Origin: Planctomycetales bacterium
Lineage (GTDB): Bacteria; Planctomycetota; Planctomycetia; Isosphaerales; Isosphaeraceae
NCBI GenBank assembly: GCA_027452145.1
Contig: DAIDHB010000030.1
Location: 1 to 64,000 of the forward strand
Direction: 5' to 3'
Length of the DNA: 64,000 nucleotides
The position numbers were made by a program, and so were the translations under genes. The notes beneath the pieces are model-generated. The model ran no database searches. It was not told the DNA's origin and was given only the letters and a program-made list of their open reading frames with translations. How positions within the stretch are numbered: position 1 is the stretch's first letter; every line of letters starts with the position of its first letter. Positions 53,317 to 63,400 of the stretch are shown piece by piece.

Positions 53317-54032
53317 CCACGGACCTGGAGACCATCCTGGCGTACACGGCGCTGCCAGTGATCGCCACGATCGTCGGGGGCGCGATCCCCGCCATCCGGA
53401 CCCCGCGTCCGGGCATCCGGAGCGGTCTCCAGCACTTCGCGGCCGGGGTCGTCTTCGCCGTCGTCGCGGCCGAGCTCCTGCCCGACATGAAGCACGCCCA
53501 CTCGCCGGCAACAATTGGTCTGGGCTTCGCGGTGGGCGTCGTGGTCATGCTGGTGATCCGCCGGCTCGCGACCGAGTCGGAGGAATCGCCCGACGAGAGC
53601 GGTGGCTGGCCCTGGGGCCTGCTCGTGCCGGTCGGGATCGACCTGCTGATCGACGGGCTGCTGCTCGGCATCGGCTTCACCGCCGGACCGAGGGAGGGCA
53701 AGCTGCTGGCCTCCGGCCTGGCGATCGAGGGGGTCTCGCTCGGCGTCGCCACCGCCGCCACCTTCGCGAAGGCAACGGGCCGCGGGCCTGGGACGGCGGT
53801 CGGGGTCGTCGCGGCCCTCGCCCTGTGTACGGCCGTCGGCACGACGCTGTCCCTGACCCTCCTGCACGAGCTCTCCGGGACGGCGCTGGCCGGGGGGCTG
53901 GCGTTCGGATGCGCGGCCCTGCTCTACCTCGTGACCGAGGAGCTGCTGGTCGAAGCCCATGAGGAAGGTGACACCCCCGCGGCGACGGTCATGTTCTTCG
54001 CCGGGTTTTTGCTCATTTATCTCGTTGCCTGA
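53313..54032 (+). CDS. ZIP-like metal transporter homologue
   Basis: A 239-residue membrane protein with about eight hydrophobic helices. FAAGVVFAVVAAELLPDM resembles the third helix of ZIP transporters. GIDLLIDGLLLGIGF matches the fourth helix with its first metal ligand His replaced by Asp, and ASGLAIEGVSLGVA keeps the Glu of the fifth. A charged loop (ESEESPDESGG) replaces the His-rich loop. ZIP proteins move zinc and related metals toward the cytosol. The altered ligands suggest a changed specificity or direction. Its ATG overlaps the stop of the pump gene, so the two are translationally coupled. That is unusual, since import and efflux would oppose each other. Confidence 0.65.
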   Translation: MTTDLETILAYTALPVIATIVGGAIPAIRTPRPGIRSGLQHFAAGVVFAVVAAELLPDMKHAHSPATIGLGFAVGVVVMLVIRRLATESEESPDESGGWPWGLLVPVGIDLLIDGLLLGIGFTAGPREGKLLASGLAIEGVSLGVATAATFAKATGRGPGTAVGVVAALALCTAVGTTLSLTLLHELSGTALAGGLAFGCAALLYLVTEELLVEAHEEGDTPAATVMFFAGFLLIYLVA

Positions 54033-54076
54033 GCCCGATCAGGTCGCGCTCGAGATCCCAGGGAAGGGAGTTGCCC

Positions 54077-55702
54077 ATGAAGACCCGAGTGTTGATCCCG
54101 ACCGCGGCCGTCATCGGCCTGCTGTTCGCCGTGCCGGGTCGGGCCCAGGCCCAGGCGATGCTCGCCGACGACATCGTGATCATCTCGAAGGGCCAGCGCG
54201 AGCAGGAAAAGGCCCGAACGAACACACATCTCGGCGGCACGCCCGGCGCCGGCGATCGAGCGTTCCGCGCCGATCCCGGCGGGGGCGAGTCGAAGCTCGG
54301 CGAGCCGCCTGGCGGCGCGGTGTCCTTCGCGCCGATGCAGCGCCGCGACGTGCTGTCGGCCGCCAGCAGCGAGGGGCGATTCCCGGTTCGTCCGGCGGGT
54401 GGACCGAGGCCCACCCGCCCCGCGCAACAGCCGGGCCGCCAGGCGCCGATCTACGGCACGCTGGACCTGCCCCAGGGCCGCGACGACGGGCCGCCGGACG
54501 GCCTCACCCTCGACCAGGCGATCGCGCGGCTGCTCCAGGTCAACTACAGCCTCCGCACCAAGTTCCAGGAGATCCCCAAGGCCGACGCCGATATCCTCTC
54601 GGCCGGGCTTCGGGCCAACCCACTGGTCTTCGGCAGCGCCGATAGCGTCCCGTACGGCGATTATTCCCGCCAGCGGCCGGGGAACAACAGTTACAGCGTC
54701 GTCCTGATCCAGCCGATCGACGTGAACCAGAAGCGGAAGGTCCGCGTGCTGGTCGCACAGCAGGCCCGGAAGGTCCTGGATGCCCAGTACCAGGACGCGG
54801 TCCGCCAGGAGATCGACAACCTGTACACGGCCTACGTCGACGTCCTGGATGCCCGCGAGGCATTCCGCTACGCTCGGGCCAGCCTGGACGGGCTGGACCG
54901 CGTGCTGGCGGTCACCAGGCAGCAGTACTCCCGGCAGCTCGTGCCCGAGACCGACGTCGAGAGCGCGACGATCCAGCGCGAGACCGGCGAGGTCACGCTC
55001 GAGCAGGCCGAGACCGCCCTGCGCCAGGCCAGGCAGGCCCTGGCCGCGCTGCTGGACATCCCGCCCGCCGAGGCGGACGGCCTGGAAGTCCTCGGCTCAA
55101 TCCAGGACGAGGCCGAGCCGCCCCCGCCGCCCGACGACCTCGCCCGGCTGGCGCTCTGCGTCCGGCCGGACGTCGTCTCGTACCGCCTGGGCGTCCGACG
55201 GGCGCGAGAAGACGTGCGGCTCCAGCGGGCCGAGCGGTTCCCGGATGTCTTTCTCCTGTACACGCCTTTTGGCTATCGCAACAACGCCTGGGTGGGCGCC
55301 CAGAGCGCGACCTCGTGGAGCATCGGCGCGCTGGTCAGCATCCCGGTCTTCAACCGCAACCAGGGGAACATCCGGCGGGCCCAGCACAACGTCGTGCAGA
55401 CCGAGATCGAGCTGTCCGGGCTGGAGAAGCAGGTGCTCTCGGAGGTCGAGCGGGCCTATCTCGAATACACCTCGACCCACTCGGCCGTGCAGCGGCTCGA
55501 GCGCGGCATCCTGCCCAGGGCCCGTCGCCTGCGGGACCAGAAATACGACCTGTACGCGCAGGGCCAGCAGGACATCATGACTTACCTGAGCGCCCAGCGC
55601 GATTACAACGACGTGGTGCGCCAGTACCGCGACACCCTGGTCCGCCACCGCCGGAGCATGCTCCGCCTGAATACCACCGTCGGGCAGCGGATCCTGCCGT
55701 GA
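54077..55702 (+). CDS. czcC: Outer-membrane efflux channel (CzcC/TolC type), cluster 2
   Basis: A 541-residue outer-membrane protein. The signal peptide starts MKTRVLIPTAAVIGLL and is cut after AQA. The conserved segment MLADDIVIISKGQREQEKAR follows, then a disordered Pro/Gly region to ~135. Two outer-membrane efflux repeats follow, with long helices (LTLDQAIARLLQVNYSLRTK; DNLYTAYVDVLDAREAFRYA) and the second repeat near 370-540. It provides the trimeric exit channel for the adaptor-pump pair encoded upstream. It is closely related to the C-terminal half of the fusion at 42369, sharing the ADDIVIISKGQ segment. GGGAG lies seven bases before ATG 54077; a TTG six bases earlier is less likely. 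Confidence 0.88.
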   Translation: MKTRVLIPTAAVIGLLFAVPGRAQAQAMLADDIVIISKGQREQEKARTNTHLGGTPGAGDRAFRADPGGGESKLGEPPGGAVSFAPMQRRDVLSAASSEGRFPVRPAGGPRPTRPAQQPGRQAPIYGTLDLPQGRDDGPPDGLTLDQAIARLLQVNYSLRTKFQEIPKADADILSAGLRANPLVFGSADSVPYGDYSRQRPGNNSYSVVLIQPIDVNQKRKVRVLVAQQARKVLDAQYQDAVRQEIDNLYTAYVDVLDAREAFRYARASLDGLDRVLAVTRQQYSRQLVPETDVESATIQRETGEVTLEQAETALRQARQALAALLDIPPAEADGLEVLGSIQDEAEPPPPPDDLARLALCVRPDVVSYRLGVRRAREDVRLQRAERFPDVFLLYTPFGYRNNAWVGAQSATSWSIGALVSIPVFNRNQGNIRRAQHNVVQTEIELSGLEKQVLSEVERAYLEYTSTHSAVQRLERGILPRARRLRDQKYDLYAQGQQDIMTYLSAQRDYNDVVRQYRDTLVRHRRSMLRLNTTVGQRILP

Positions 55703-55777
55703 CGCGTGCCCGGCGCAAGTTGGGCGCTCATCGCCGTCGAGTCGAGCGGCCCTCTGCTGGGATCGGCCCGTCTCCGG

Positions 55778-57940
55778 TCACGGCCTCGTCGTCGTCGGCG
55801 GCGTGCGGAACGGACGGCGGGCCTGGTAGAGGGCCAGCCGGGTGCGGAAGTCCTGCCTGCGGGCCTCGTCGGCCAGCAGTCCGATGGCCTTCTGCTGCCA
55901 TTCGACGGCGGCGTCGAAGTCGCCGGCCTCGGCGTACGCGGCGGCGAGGGTGTCGAGGTAGTCGGGCTGGTCGCGGCCGGCGATGTCGCAGGCGGCGTTC
56001 GCCGCGGCGACGGCGGCCTTGCCGTCGCGGAACCGCGGATCGGGGCAGGCCGCGCGGATCATCGCCAGGTCGTTGTACGCCTCGGCATAGTCGGGCCTGA
56101 GCCGGATCGCCTCGCCGAACTGGGCGAGGGCCTCCTCGTAACGCCCCTGACCGGATCGGACCGAGGCGGCGCCGTGGTGCGGCTCGGGCATCTCGGGGTC
56201 GAGCCGGATCGCCTCGTTGAACTCCGCGAGCGCCTCGTCGGGCCGCCCCAGGTTGAAGCGGACGACTCCTTCCAGATAATGGGGGACCGGGTCGGTCGGA
56301 TCGAGCCGGATCGCCTCATCGAGGTGCGCGATCGCCTCGTCGAAGCGCCCCTGGCGGAAGGCGACGGCACCCCGTCCGCGCCAGGCCACGGAGAAGCCGG
56401 GCCGGAGCCGGACGGCCTCGTCGAACAGCTCGCTCGCCCTGTCGAGCCGCCCATGGCGGAAGTACGCCTCGCCGAGCGAGCGGCAGACCTCGGCGCTGCG
56501 ACCGCCGTGCGCCAGCGCATGGGACCAGAGAGCCTCGGAGTCCTGCCAGATGCAGCACTGGGCGCGGGTGATCGGGACCAGGGCCACCGCCAGCCCCAGG
56601 GCAGTCGCGGCGAACCCGGGCGCGGCCGGTATCCCGCGTCGCGACGCCTCGTCCGACAGCCGGGCCAACCCCGCGGCCAGCAGCACCACCAGGCCGATCA
56701 TCGGCAGGTAGCTGTAGCGATCGGCGGCAATCACGTTGCTGATCCGCACCAGGCCCGAGCTGGGTGCCAGGATCACCAGGTAGCTCAGCCAGGCCGCCAG
56801 CGGTCCCGGGTATCGGCGGCGGAGGAGGAACAGGCCGATCGTCACGCCGATCGTGGCCGCGATGGCGAGCAGGAACCGCGGCGCCGTCGGGTCGATCCGC
56901 GCGGGCAGCGGGTAGAACGCGGCGATGTCGATCGGTACGAAGGTCCGGGCGAGATAGAACCAGGTCCCGTACGAAGCCTGTGCCACGCGCGAGCCGGGCC
57001 CGTCGTGCTCGAGCGGGATCAACGTGCCGACGTGCGCCTTGGCCACGATGGCCATCGCCACGAAGGCGAGGGCGAGCAGGAAGAACGGCACCTTCTCGAG
57101 CCAGGCCCGCCGCGCGCGGGGGCCGATCCAGCCGCCCGGCCCCTCGCCCAGCCGCCGCAATGGGTAGACGTCGAGGATCACCAGGACGGCCGCCAGGGGC
57201 ACGGCGGCCGCCTTCGAGAGCAGCGCCGCGGCGTACAGGGCGAGCGACGCCGCCAGCCAGGCGATGCGCCGACGGGAATCGCCCGCCGCGTCGGCGTCGT
57301 GGGCGCGCAGATAGGCCAGCACCGCCAGGACGGCGAGCAGGGCGCACGGCAAATACGGCTGGCACGAGACCCAGGCGACCGCCTCGACCCGCAGCGGATG
57401 CACGGCGAAGACCGCGACGGCCGTCGCCGCCGCGATCGGCTCGGTCCATCCGCTTGCCGAAGACTCCTGGCCGCGGCCGCGGGCCAGCAGATCAAGGGTC
57501 AGGGCGTAGAGCGCGACGCCGACACCGGCGTGGAGGACCAGGCTGGCGAGGTGGTAGCCGCGCGGGTCGATCCCCCAGAGGGCATACTCCATTTCGAGGA
57601 TCATCCAGGCGACCGGCTGATAGACGCCGAGCAACAACGTCGTCCAGGCCCAGCGCAACTGCGGCCAGCCGATGCCGCGGAAGTGGTAGTTCTGGGTGAA
57701 GTTGGTCTCATCGTCCCAGTCGACGAAGCCGTTGGCCAGGATGGGCCAGAACGCGGCGGCCACGAGCGCGACGATCGGCACGACAAGCAGCCACGCGCGA
57801 CGATCGCGGTCGCGTGCAATCGCTGGAGCGGGAGCAGACGCAGGCGCGGGGGCAGGGACCGCGGCGCCCCCGGTGCGGGCCGTCGGCGCGGATGCGGCCG
57901 CGATGTCGCGCTGGCGGCCCTGGTTCTTCGTCTTCTTCAC
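55778..57940 (-). CDS. TMTC-like multispan membrane protein with TPR tail (copy 1)
   Basis: A 720-residue protein. After a short basic and Ala/Pro-rich N-terminus come about ten to twelve membrane helices (~45-480). They carry FVDWDDETNF in the first external loop and HPLRVEAVAWVSCQPYLPCA. This combination is like the GT-C glycosyltransferases of the TMTC/DUF1736 kind, which add mannose to proteins from a lipid donor. Four to five TPR repeats follow (~483-630; GRFDEAIAHLDEAIRLDPTD), then a helical end. The GTG start at 57940 is supported by GAGGAG about five bases upstream and by an identical arrangement in the paralogue. It is transcribed alone from a recognisable promoter. The enzymatic role is inferred from motifs. 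Confidence 0.75.
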   Translation of the reverse strand: MKKTKNQGRQRDIAAASAPTARTGGAAVPAPAPASAPAPAIARDRDRRAWLLVVPIVALVAAAFWPILANGFVDWDDETNFTQNYHFRGIGWPQLRWAWTTLLLGVYQPVAWMILEMEYALWGIDPRGYHLASLVLHAGVGVALYALTLDLLARGRGQESSASGWTEPIAAATAVAVFAVHPLRVEAVAWVSCQPYLPCALLAVLAVLAYLRAHDADAAGDSRRRIAWLAASLALYAAALLSKAAAVPLAAVLVILDVYPLRRLGEGPGGWIGPRARRAWLEKVPFFLLALAFVAMAIVAKAHVGTLIPLEHDGPGSRVAQASYGTWFYLARTFVPIDIAAFYPLPARIDPTAPRFLLAIAATIGVTIGLFLLRRRYPGPLAAWLSYLVILAPSSGLVRISNVIAADRYSYLPMIGLVVLLAAGLARLSDEASRRGIPAAPGFAATALGLAVALVPITRAQCCIWQDSEALWSHALAHGGRSAEVCRSLGEAYFRHGRLDRASELFDEAVRLRPGFSVAWRGRGAVAFRQGRFDEAIAHLDEAIRLDPTDPVPHYLEGVVRFNLGRPDEALAEFNEAIRLDPEMPEPHHGAASVRSGQGRYEEALAQFGEAIRLRPDYAEAYNDLAMIRAACPDPRFRDGKAAVAAANAACDIAGRDQPDYLDTLAAAYAEAGDFDAAVEWQQKAIGLLADEARRQDFRTRLALYQARRPFRTPPTTTRP

Positions 57941-58057
57941 CGTCGCTCCTCGCGTCGGGGTCGGTCGATGGAGTGGGGATCCCGGCTCGGTGCCGGCAGG
58001 GTCGGAAGTCGCGTTTCCGGGGTTGCGAGCTTCGGCCAAGCAGTTGTCCGAATGCTC

Positions 58058-58086
58058 ATTAGACGTCTCGCGGCGTCCGGGTTCAA
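58058..58086 (-). promoter_or_regulatory. Promoter of TMTC-like copy 1
   Basis: Minus-strand TTGAAC (58086-58081) and TCTAAT (58063-58058) are 17 bases apart; the -10 box matches five of six consensus bases. The same layout, with sequence similarity through the spacer, is found before the paralogue (60240-60268), so it was kept after duplication. The leader would be about 110 bases. Confidence 0.7.
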
Positions 58087-58178
58087 GTCGGACCGCGGAC
58101 GCGGGCTCGCGGGTGCGCTTCGTGAAGGCGCGGGTCCATGCCGGGCGCGAGCGATGTCCCAGCTCGCCCCGGCTGCCA

Positions 58179-60032
58179 TCACCCTCGAATCCCCAACCCC
58201 TCGGAATCCGCCGACGATGGTGCCGCGGCGGCCTCGTGGTAGGGCCTTCGGTCGCGGTAGAGCCGCAGCCGGGTGCGGTAGTCGTCCTTCTGCCGGTCGT
58301 CGGCAAGCAGGTCGATGGCCTCCTGCTGCCACTTCACGGCCGCCTCGAAGTCGCCCGCCTCGGCGCAGGCGACAGCCAGCGTGTCGAGGTACACGGGCTG
58401 ATTCCACGACGTCAGCTCGCACGCGCGGGTGGCCGCGGCGACGGCGGCCTTGCCGTCGCGGCACGAGGCCTCGGGGCAGCCGCCCAGGATCATCGCGAGG
58501 TCGTTGAACGCATCGGCGTAGCTGGGATTGAGCCGGGCCGCCTCGACGTAGTGCCGCACCGCCTCGGCGTACCGGAGCTGGCGGAATCGCGCCGAGGCCA
58601 GGCCGTAATGCGCCGTGGCGCTCGGGCCGCCGTGCGCCAGCGCGTGCGACCAGAGCGTCTCCGAATCGCGCCAGGCCCCGCACTGTGCCCGGCTCAGCAT
58701 CGCCAGGGCCAGCACGGCTCCGCCGCCAGCGGAGGCGAACGCGACCCTCCCCACCCGGCCGCGAGCCGTCCGTTCGTAGAGTCGCGCGAGCCCCGCGCCG
58801 AGCAGCACCGCAAGGCCCAGCATCGAGACATATCCATAGCGATCGGCGGCGATCTGGTTGCCGATCCGCACCAGGCCCGAGCTCGGGGCCAGGATGATAA
58901 GGTAGCTGAGCCAGGCTGCCAGCAGGCCCGGATACCGCCGGCGCAGGAGGAACAGGCCGATCGTCGCGCCCAGCGTGGCCGCGGTCGCGAGCAGGAACCG
59001 CGGCGCCATCGGGTCGATCCGCGCGGGCAGCGGGTAGAACGCGGCGATGTCGATCGGTACGAAGCTCTTCACCGGGTAGAACCAGACCCCGTAGCACGCC
59101 TGGGCAAGCCGCGCGGCGATCCCGTCGTGCTCGAGCGGGACCAGCGACCGCCCGCCGGACTTGGCCTGAATCGCCAGCCAGGCGAAGATCAGGCTGAGCA
59201 GCAGGAACGGGGCTTTCTCGAGCCAGACCCGGCGAGCCCGAGGCCCGAGCCAGCCGCCGGCGCCATTCCCGAGCCGTCGCAATGGATAGACGTCGAGGAT
59301 CACCAGCACGGCCGCCAGTGGCACCGCGGCGGCCTTCGACAACAAGGCCGCGGCGTACAGGATGAGCGACAGCAGCAGCCAGGTCCACCGGCGCGCGGCG
59401 GTCGCCTCGCCGGCCGCGCGCAGATAGGCCAGCACCGCCAGGACGGCGAACAGGGCGCATGGGAGGTACGGCTGGCTCGAGGCCCAGGCGACCGCCTCGA
59501 CCCGCAGCGGATGCACGGCGAAGAGAGCCGTCGCGAGCGCCGCGCCGACGACGCGGGCGCGCGGATCGCCGGGTGTCGCCGGGTCGCGGGAGCCGGAGCG
59601 GGCGAGCAGGTCGAGCATCAGGGCGTAAAGCGCGACGGCGACACCGGCATGAAAGACCATGCTGGCGAGGTGATATCCGCGGGGATCGAGGCCCCAGAGC
59701 ATGTATTCCACTTCGAGGATCATCCAGGCAACCGGCTGGTAGACGCCGAGCAAGGTCGTCGTCCAGGCCCACTGCAACTGCGGCCAGCCGATGCCGCGAT
59801 AGTCGAGGTTCAGGAAGAAGTTGGGCTCGTCGTCCCAGTCGACGAAGCGGTTGGCGAGCGCGGGCCAGAATGCGGCGGCCACGAGCACGACGATCGGCAC
59901 GGCGAGGGCCCAGGCGAGGCGTCGGTCGCGGGCGGGTGGGGCCGCGTCTGGCGGTGTCGTGAGCCGTTGCGTCGCGGCGGCGGCGTGGGCGGTGGCATGG
60001 CGGCGGCGGCCCCGGCTCCTGGCTTTCTTCAC
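58179..60032 (-). CDS. TMTC-like multispan membrane protein with short TPR tail (copy 2)
   Basis: A 617-residue paralogue of the neighbouring protein, alike along the membrane part: FVDWDDEPNF, then GVYQPVAWMILEVEYMLWG and HPLRVEAVAWASSQPYLPCA. It has only about two TPR units (~474-520), against four to five in copy 1, which accounts for its smaller size. The GTG start at 60032 is preceded by GAGGA at the right distance; a TTG two codons upstream is the alternative. The WDD and HPxRxEA motifs suggest a lipid-linked sugar transferase with a periplasmic TPR module for binding target proteins. It sits 238 bases upstream of copy 1 and has its own promoter, so the tandem pair need not be co-transcribed. 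Confidence 0.75.
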   Translation of the reverse strand: MKKARSRGRRRHATAHAAAATQRLTTPPDAAPPARDRRLAWALAVPIVVLVAAAFWPALANRFVDWDDEPNFFLNLDYRGIGWPQLQWAWTTTLLGVYQPVAWMILEVEYMLWGLDPRGYHLASMVFHAGVAVALYALMLDLLARSGSRDPATPGDPRARVVGAALATALFAVHPLRVEAVAWASSQPYLPCALFAVLAVLAYLRAAGEATAARRWTWLLLSLILYAAALLSKAAAVPLAAVLVILDVYPLRRLGNGAGGWLGPRARRVWLEKAPFLLLSLIFAWLAIQAKSGGRSLVPLEHDGIAARLAQACYGVWFYPVKSFVPIDIAAFYPLPARIDPMAPRFLLATAATLGATIGLFLLRRRYPGLLAAWLSYLIILAPSSGLVRIGNQIAADRYGYVSMLGLAVLLGAGLARLYERTARGRVGRVAFASAGGGAVLALAMLSRAQCGAWRDSETLWSHALAHGGPSATAHYGLASARFRQLRYAEAVRHYVEAARLNPSYADAFNDLAMILGGCPEASCRDGKAAVAAATRACELTSWNQPVYLDTLAVACAEAGDFEAAVKWQQEAIDLLADDRQKDDYRTRLRLYRDRRPYHEAAAAPSSADSEGLGIRG

Positions 60033-60074
60033 CGTCAATCCTCGCGTGCGGTCGACCGGGCGTCATCCGGAGCA

Positions 60075-60136
60075 GGTCAGGCTTTCCCGCCTGACGGGCT
60101 TCCAAGGTCGGTCAGGCTCTCCGCCTGACGGGCTTC
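60075..60136. repeat. Two-copy direct repeat, 35-base period
   Basis: Copies at 60075-60102 and 60110-60136 share ggtcaggct-t/c-tc...cgcctgacgggcttc. Each is partly self-complementary (caggc...gcctg). The word resembles the arms of the hairpin at 822-882. It lies in the leader of the TMTC-like copy 2 transcript. Confidence 0.7.
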
Positions 60137-60239
60137 TGTGTCCGACTGGAACGCCTGGCCCATGTGAGATTCTCGCTTCCCGGCGTTGTATCCTGGATGG
60201 GTTGGGACGAGGCCAGCCCGGCGGATCATCCAGCCTCCC

Positions 60240-60268
60240 ATTAGACGTCCGGCGTCAGATGGCTTCAA
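60240..60268 (-). promoter_or_regulatory. Promoter of TMTC-like copy 2
   Basis: Minus-strand TTGAAG (60268-60263) and TCTAAT (60245-60240) are 17 bases apart, matching the promoter of the tandem paralogue in both boxes and partly in the spacer. The leader of about 200 bases contains the two-copy repeat. Confidence 0.7.
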
Positions 60269-60406
60269 GCCGGTCATCCCGAGGGCGTCCGGCGTATCGT
60301 CGCGGACGACAATCCGGAAAAAACGGGATCGGCCCGGCCGTCGGCGGGCAATAGATCGAGGAGACCGAGGGGCGATCGGACGGATGACAGGGGAGGCAGC
60401 CGAATC

Positions 60407-63400
60407 ATGGCCAGGACCACGACGACCACGGGCGAGGTGGGCCGGCACCTGCGGCAGCTCTTCGACGCCGGCAGCGCCGTCGGCCTGAGTGACGGCGAGC
60501 TGCTCGAGCGGTTCGCCGCCGCGGGGGATGACGCAGGTCGGTGCGAGTCGGCGTTCGAGGCGATCGTGGCGCGGCACGGTCCGGCGGTGCTCTCCGTCTG
60601 CCGCCAGGTGCTGGGCGACAGTCACGCGGCCGAGGATGCGTTCCAGGCGACGTTCCTGGTGCTGGTGCGGCGGTCTGGTTCGCTACGAATTCGCGCGGGC
60701 GGCTCGCTGGGCGCGTGGCTTTATGGGGTGGCCTGTCGCACGGCGATGAAGGCGCGCAAGGCGACGATGCGGCGCCGAGTGCGCGAGAGGCGCGCGGCGA
60801 GGCCGGAGGCACGCGCCGGCACGGCAATCGCCGAGGTCGAGGCGGCCGACGCCGGTATCGCCCTGCATGCGGAGGTCGTCCGTCTGCCGGCGCGGTATCG
60901 CGAGGCGGTCGTGCTGTGCTACTTCGAGGGCCGGACGCACGACGAGGCGGCGGCGACCATCGGTTGCCCGGTGGGCACAGTGCGCGGCCGGCTGGCCCGC
61001 GCCCGCGACCTGCTCCGCGGCCGGCTCACCCGGCGCGGGCTGGCGCCGTCGATGGCGGGGCTGACCACGGCGGGGCTCGAGGCGCGGGCGGTCGCCATCG
61101 TCCCGCCGTCGCTCCTTCGCGCGACGCTCGGCGCGGCTCTCGATCAGGCTCACGCCGGCGCGGCCCGGTCCATGATCGCGGTCCTCCAGGGGATCGCGGC
61201 CTCGCGGCCGACGTCCGCGATCACGATCGCGGCCGCGGTGGGGCTGGTCGCGGTGGGGATCGCGCTGCGGATGGCGACAGGTTCGCCCGTGGCTTCCGGG
61301 CCGATCGCCCCAGTCGCTCCGATCGCGGCGGCCGCCGAGACGCCGGCGCCCGACGAGCCCCTCGGCGATCCGTTACCGCCGCATGGGCGGGTCCGGCTGG
61401 GAAGCGACGCGTTCCGCCACGGGGTCGAGGTCAACGAGGTGTTCGTCCCCCGCGACGGCAAGAGGCTGGTCACGATCGACAGCGATCGCGTCATCCACAT
61501 CTGGGACGCGGCGACCGGCCGATCCCTCCACCGGATCGAGCTGGCGGGTCGGAACTTCGCCCGGATCGCGCTCTCACCCGACGGCAAGACCATCGCGACG
61601 ACCGAGCCCAGCCCCGAGCACCGCCTGCGGCTCTGGGACGTCGCCACCGGCCGCGAGCGCCGTCGGCTGCACACGCCCCGCGACGAGTCGTGCGACTGTC
61701 CCATCTTCACGCCCGACGGCCGGTCACTGATCACGCTCGGGTCGGTGCGCCAGGGCGAGCGGGAGCCGGGCCAGTCGCCGCGCTGCTTCGACATCCGCGA
61801 CCTGACCGCATCCGGCGCGCGGCGCCGGCAGCTCGTGGGCAACTGGGGCGGGATCTGGGAGTTCGACGTCTCGCCCGACGGCCGGACGATCGCCGCGATC
61901 GACGACCGGGTTTACGTGGGCGGCCGGGCCGTCCTGAATCGACCGCACGGAGTCGCGATGCGGGGCGCAATCGACCTCGTGGACATCGCCACCGGCCGGC
62001 TCCGGCTGGTGCTGGGCGCGGAGGGCCTGTCCATCCGCTCGCAGGCCTTCTCGCCCGACTCGACGTACCTGGCGGTCGGTTTCGACGACGGGACGGTGCG
62101 TGTTTATGACACGGCCGACGGCCGCGAGCGACTCCCGCGGATGGTCCACCGCGTGCCGGTCGGCCCGCCTCCGCCGAGGAGCGACCCCGAGGAGGAGCGG
62201 CGGATGCAGGCATCCGGCCGGTGGTCGCCGCTGCCGATCAGCTCGGCGTATGCGAACTGGCTCGAGGTGATCGACGCGCTGGCGTTCTCGCCCGACGGGA
62301 AGATCCTGGCGGGCGGCTCGCGGCTGGCCGCGGTGACACCCTCGCGCGGGTCGCTGTTCTTCTGGGACTTCGCCCGGGGCGACGAGCTGCGGCGGGTCGA
62401 GGGCTTCCCGGCCGGTCCGATCTCGCTGGCCTTTTCCGCCGACGGCCGGACGATCGCCGTGGCGGGCACGAACGAGCCGAGGCCCAGGATCTGGGAGGTC
62501 GCCACCGGGCGCGAGGTTCTCCCGCAGGCCGGGCACCTGCGGGCGATCCTGGCGCTGGCGATCTCGCCGAGGGACGGCACCGTGTTCACCGGCGGCCGGG
62601 ACGGCACCGTCCGCCGCTGGGACGCGTCGACGGGTCGCGAGCTGGCCGTGATTGCCAGGTTCGAGGGGCGGACGGTCGATCGCCTGGCGATCGCGCCGGA
62701 CGGCCGGACGCTGGTGATCCAGGGCAATTTCGGCGACCCGGTCGTCTGGAGCGTGGCCGAGGGTCGGGAACTCGCGCACCTGGCCGGCTTCGCGGGCGGC
62801 ACTCCCCTGCTCTTCCCGATCGCGTGCTCGCCGGATGGCCGCTCGGCGCTCTTCGGGCGGACGATCTGGGACCTGGCAACCGGCGAGCGTCGCGCCGAGC
62901 TGCACATACGCGACGACCCGGGGCCGGTGAGCGTCTGGGTTTCGCTGTATCACCCCGACGGTCGGCCCATCCTCTCGACCGGCCCGGGCTTCATCTGGGC
63001 GTGGGATGCGGCCACGGGCGAGGACCAGGGCGTCGTGATGCGGAATGAGGCGCTGCGCTACGGCCTTGCCGCGATCAGCCCCGACGGCCACCTGCTGGCG
63101 ACGAGTCCCTTGCTCCACCTCACGGACCCGGAGCCGGCCGAGCGCTGGATCGACCTGTGGGACCTGTCGACGGGCCGCGAGGCCGCGCGGCTGCCGGCGC
63201 ACGGCGGAGCCGGCCGCGGCCTGGCGTTCTCGCCAGACGGACGGCTGCTGGTCGAGTTCCGCTCGGATAACTCGGCCATCAGCAATGCGTCCGAGCCCGA
63301 CCCGCGAGAGCCGGCGATCTGGATCTGGAACATCGCCGCCCGTCGCGAGCTGCGCGAGTTTAACGGCCACCGGGGCCGGGTCAACGCCGCCGCTTTTACC

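Larger units (their letters stand above)
60033..60406. other. Divergent intergenic region
   Basis: About 375 bases between the TMTC-like copy 2 (leftward) and the sigma factor-WD40 fusion (rightward). It contains a short tandem repeat (60075-60136) and the leftward promoter (60240-60268). Promoter boxes for the rightward gene were not found. Confidence 0.55.

Noticed and set aside
55706-60128. Long rightward frames opposite the TMTC-like genes
   Set aside because: Low-complexity Arg/Gly/Asp translations; the leftward frames show membrane helices, TPR units and conserved starts.
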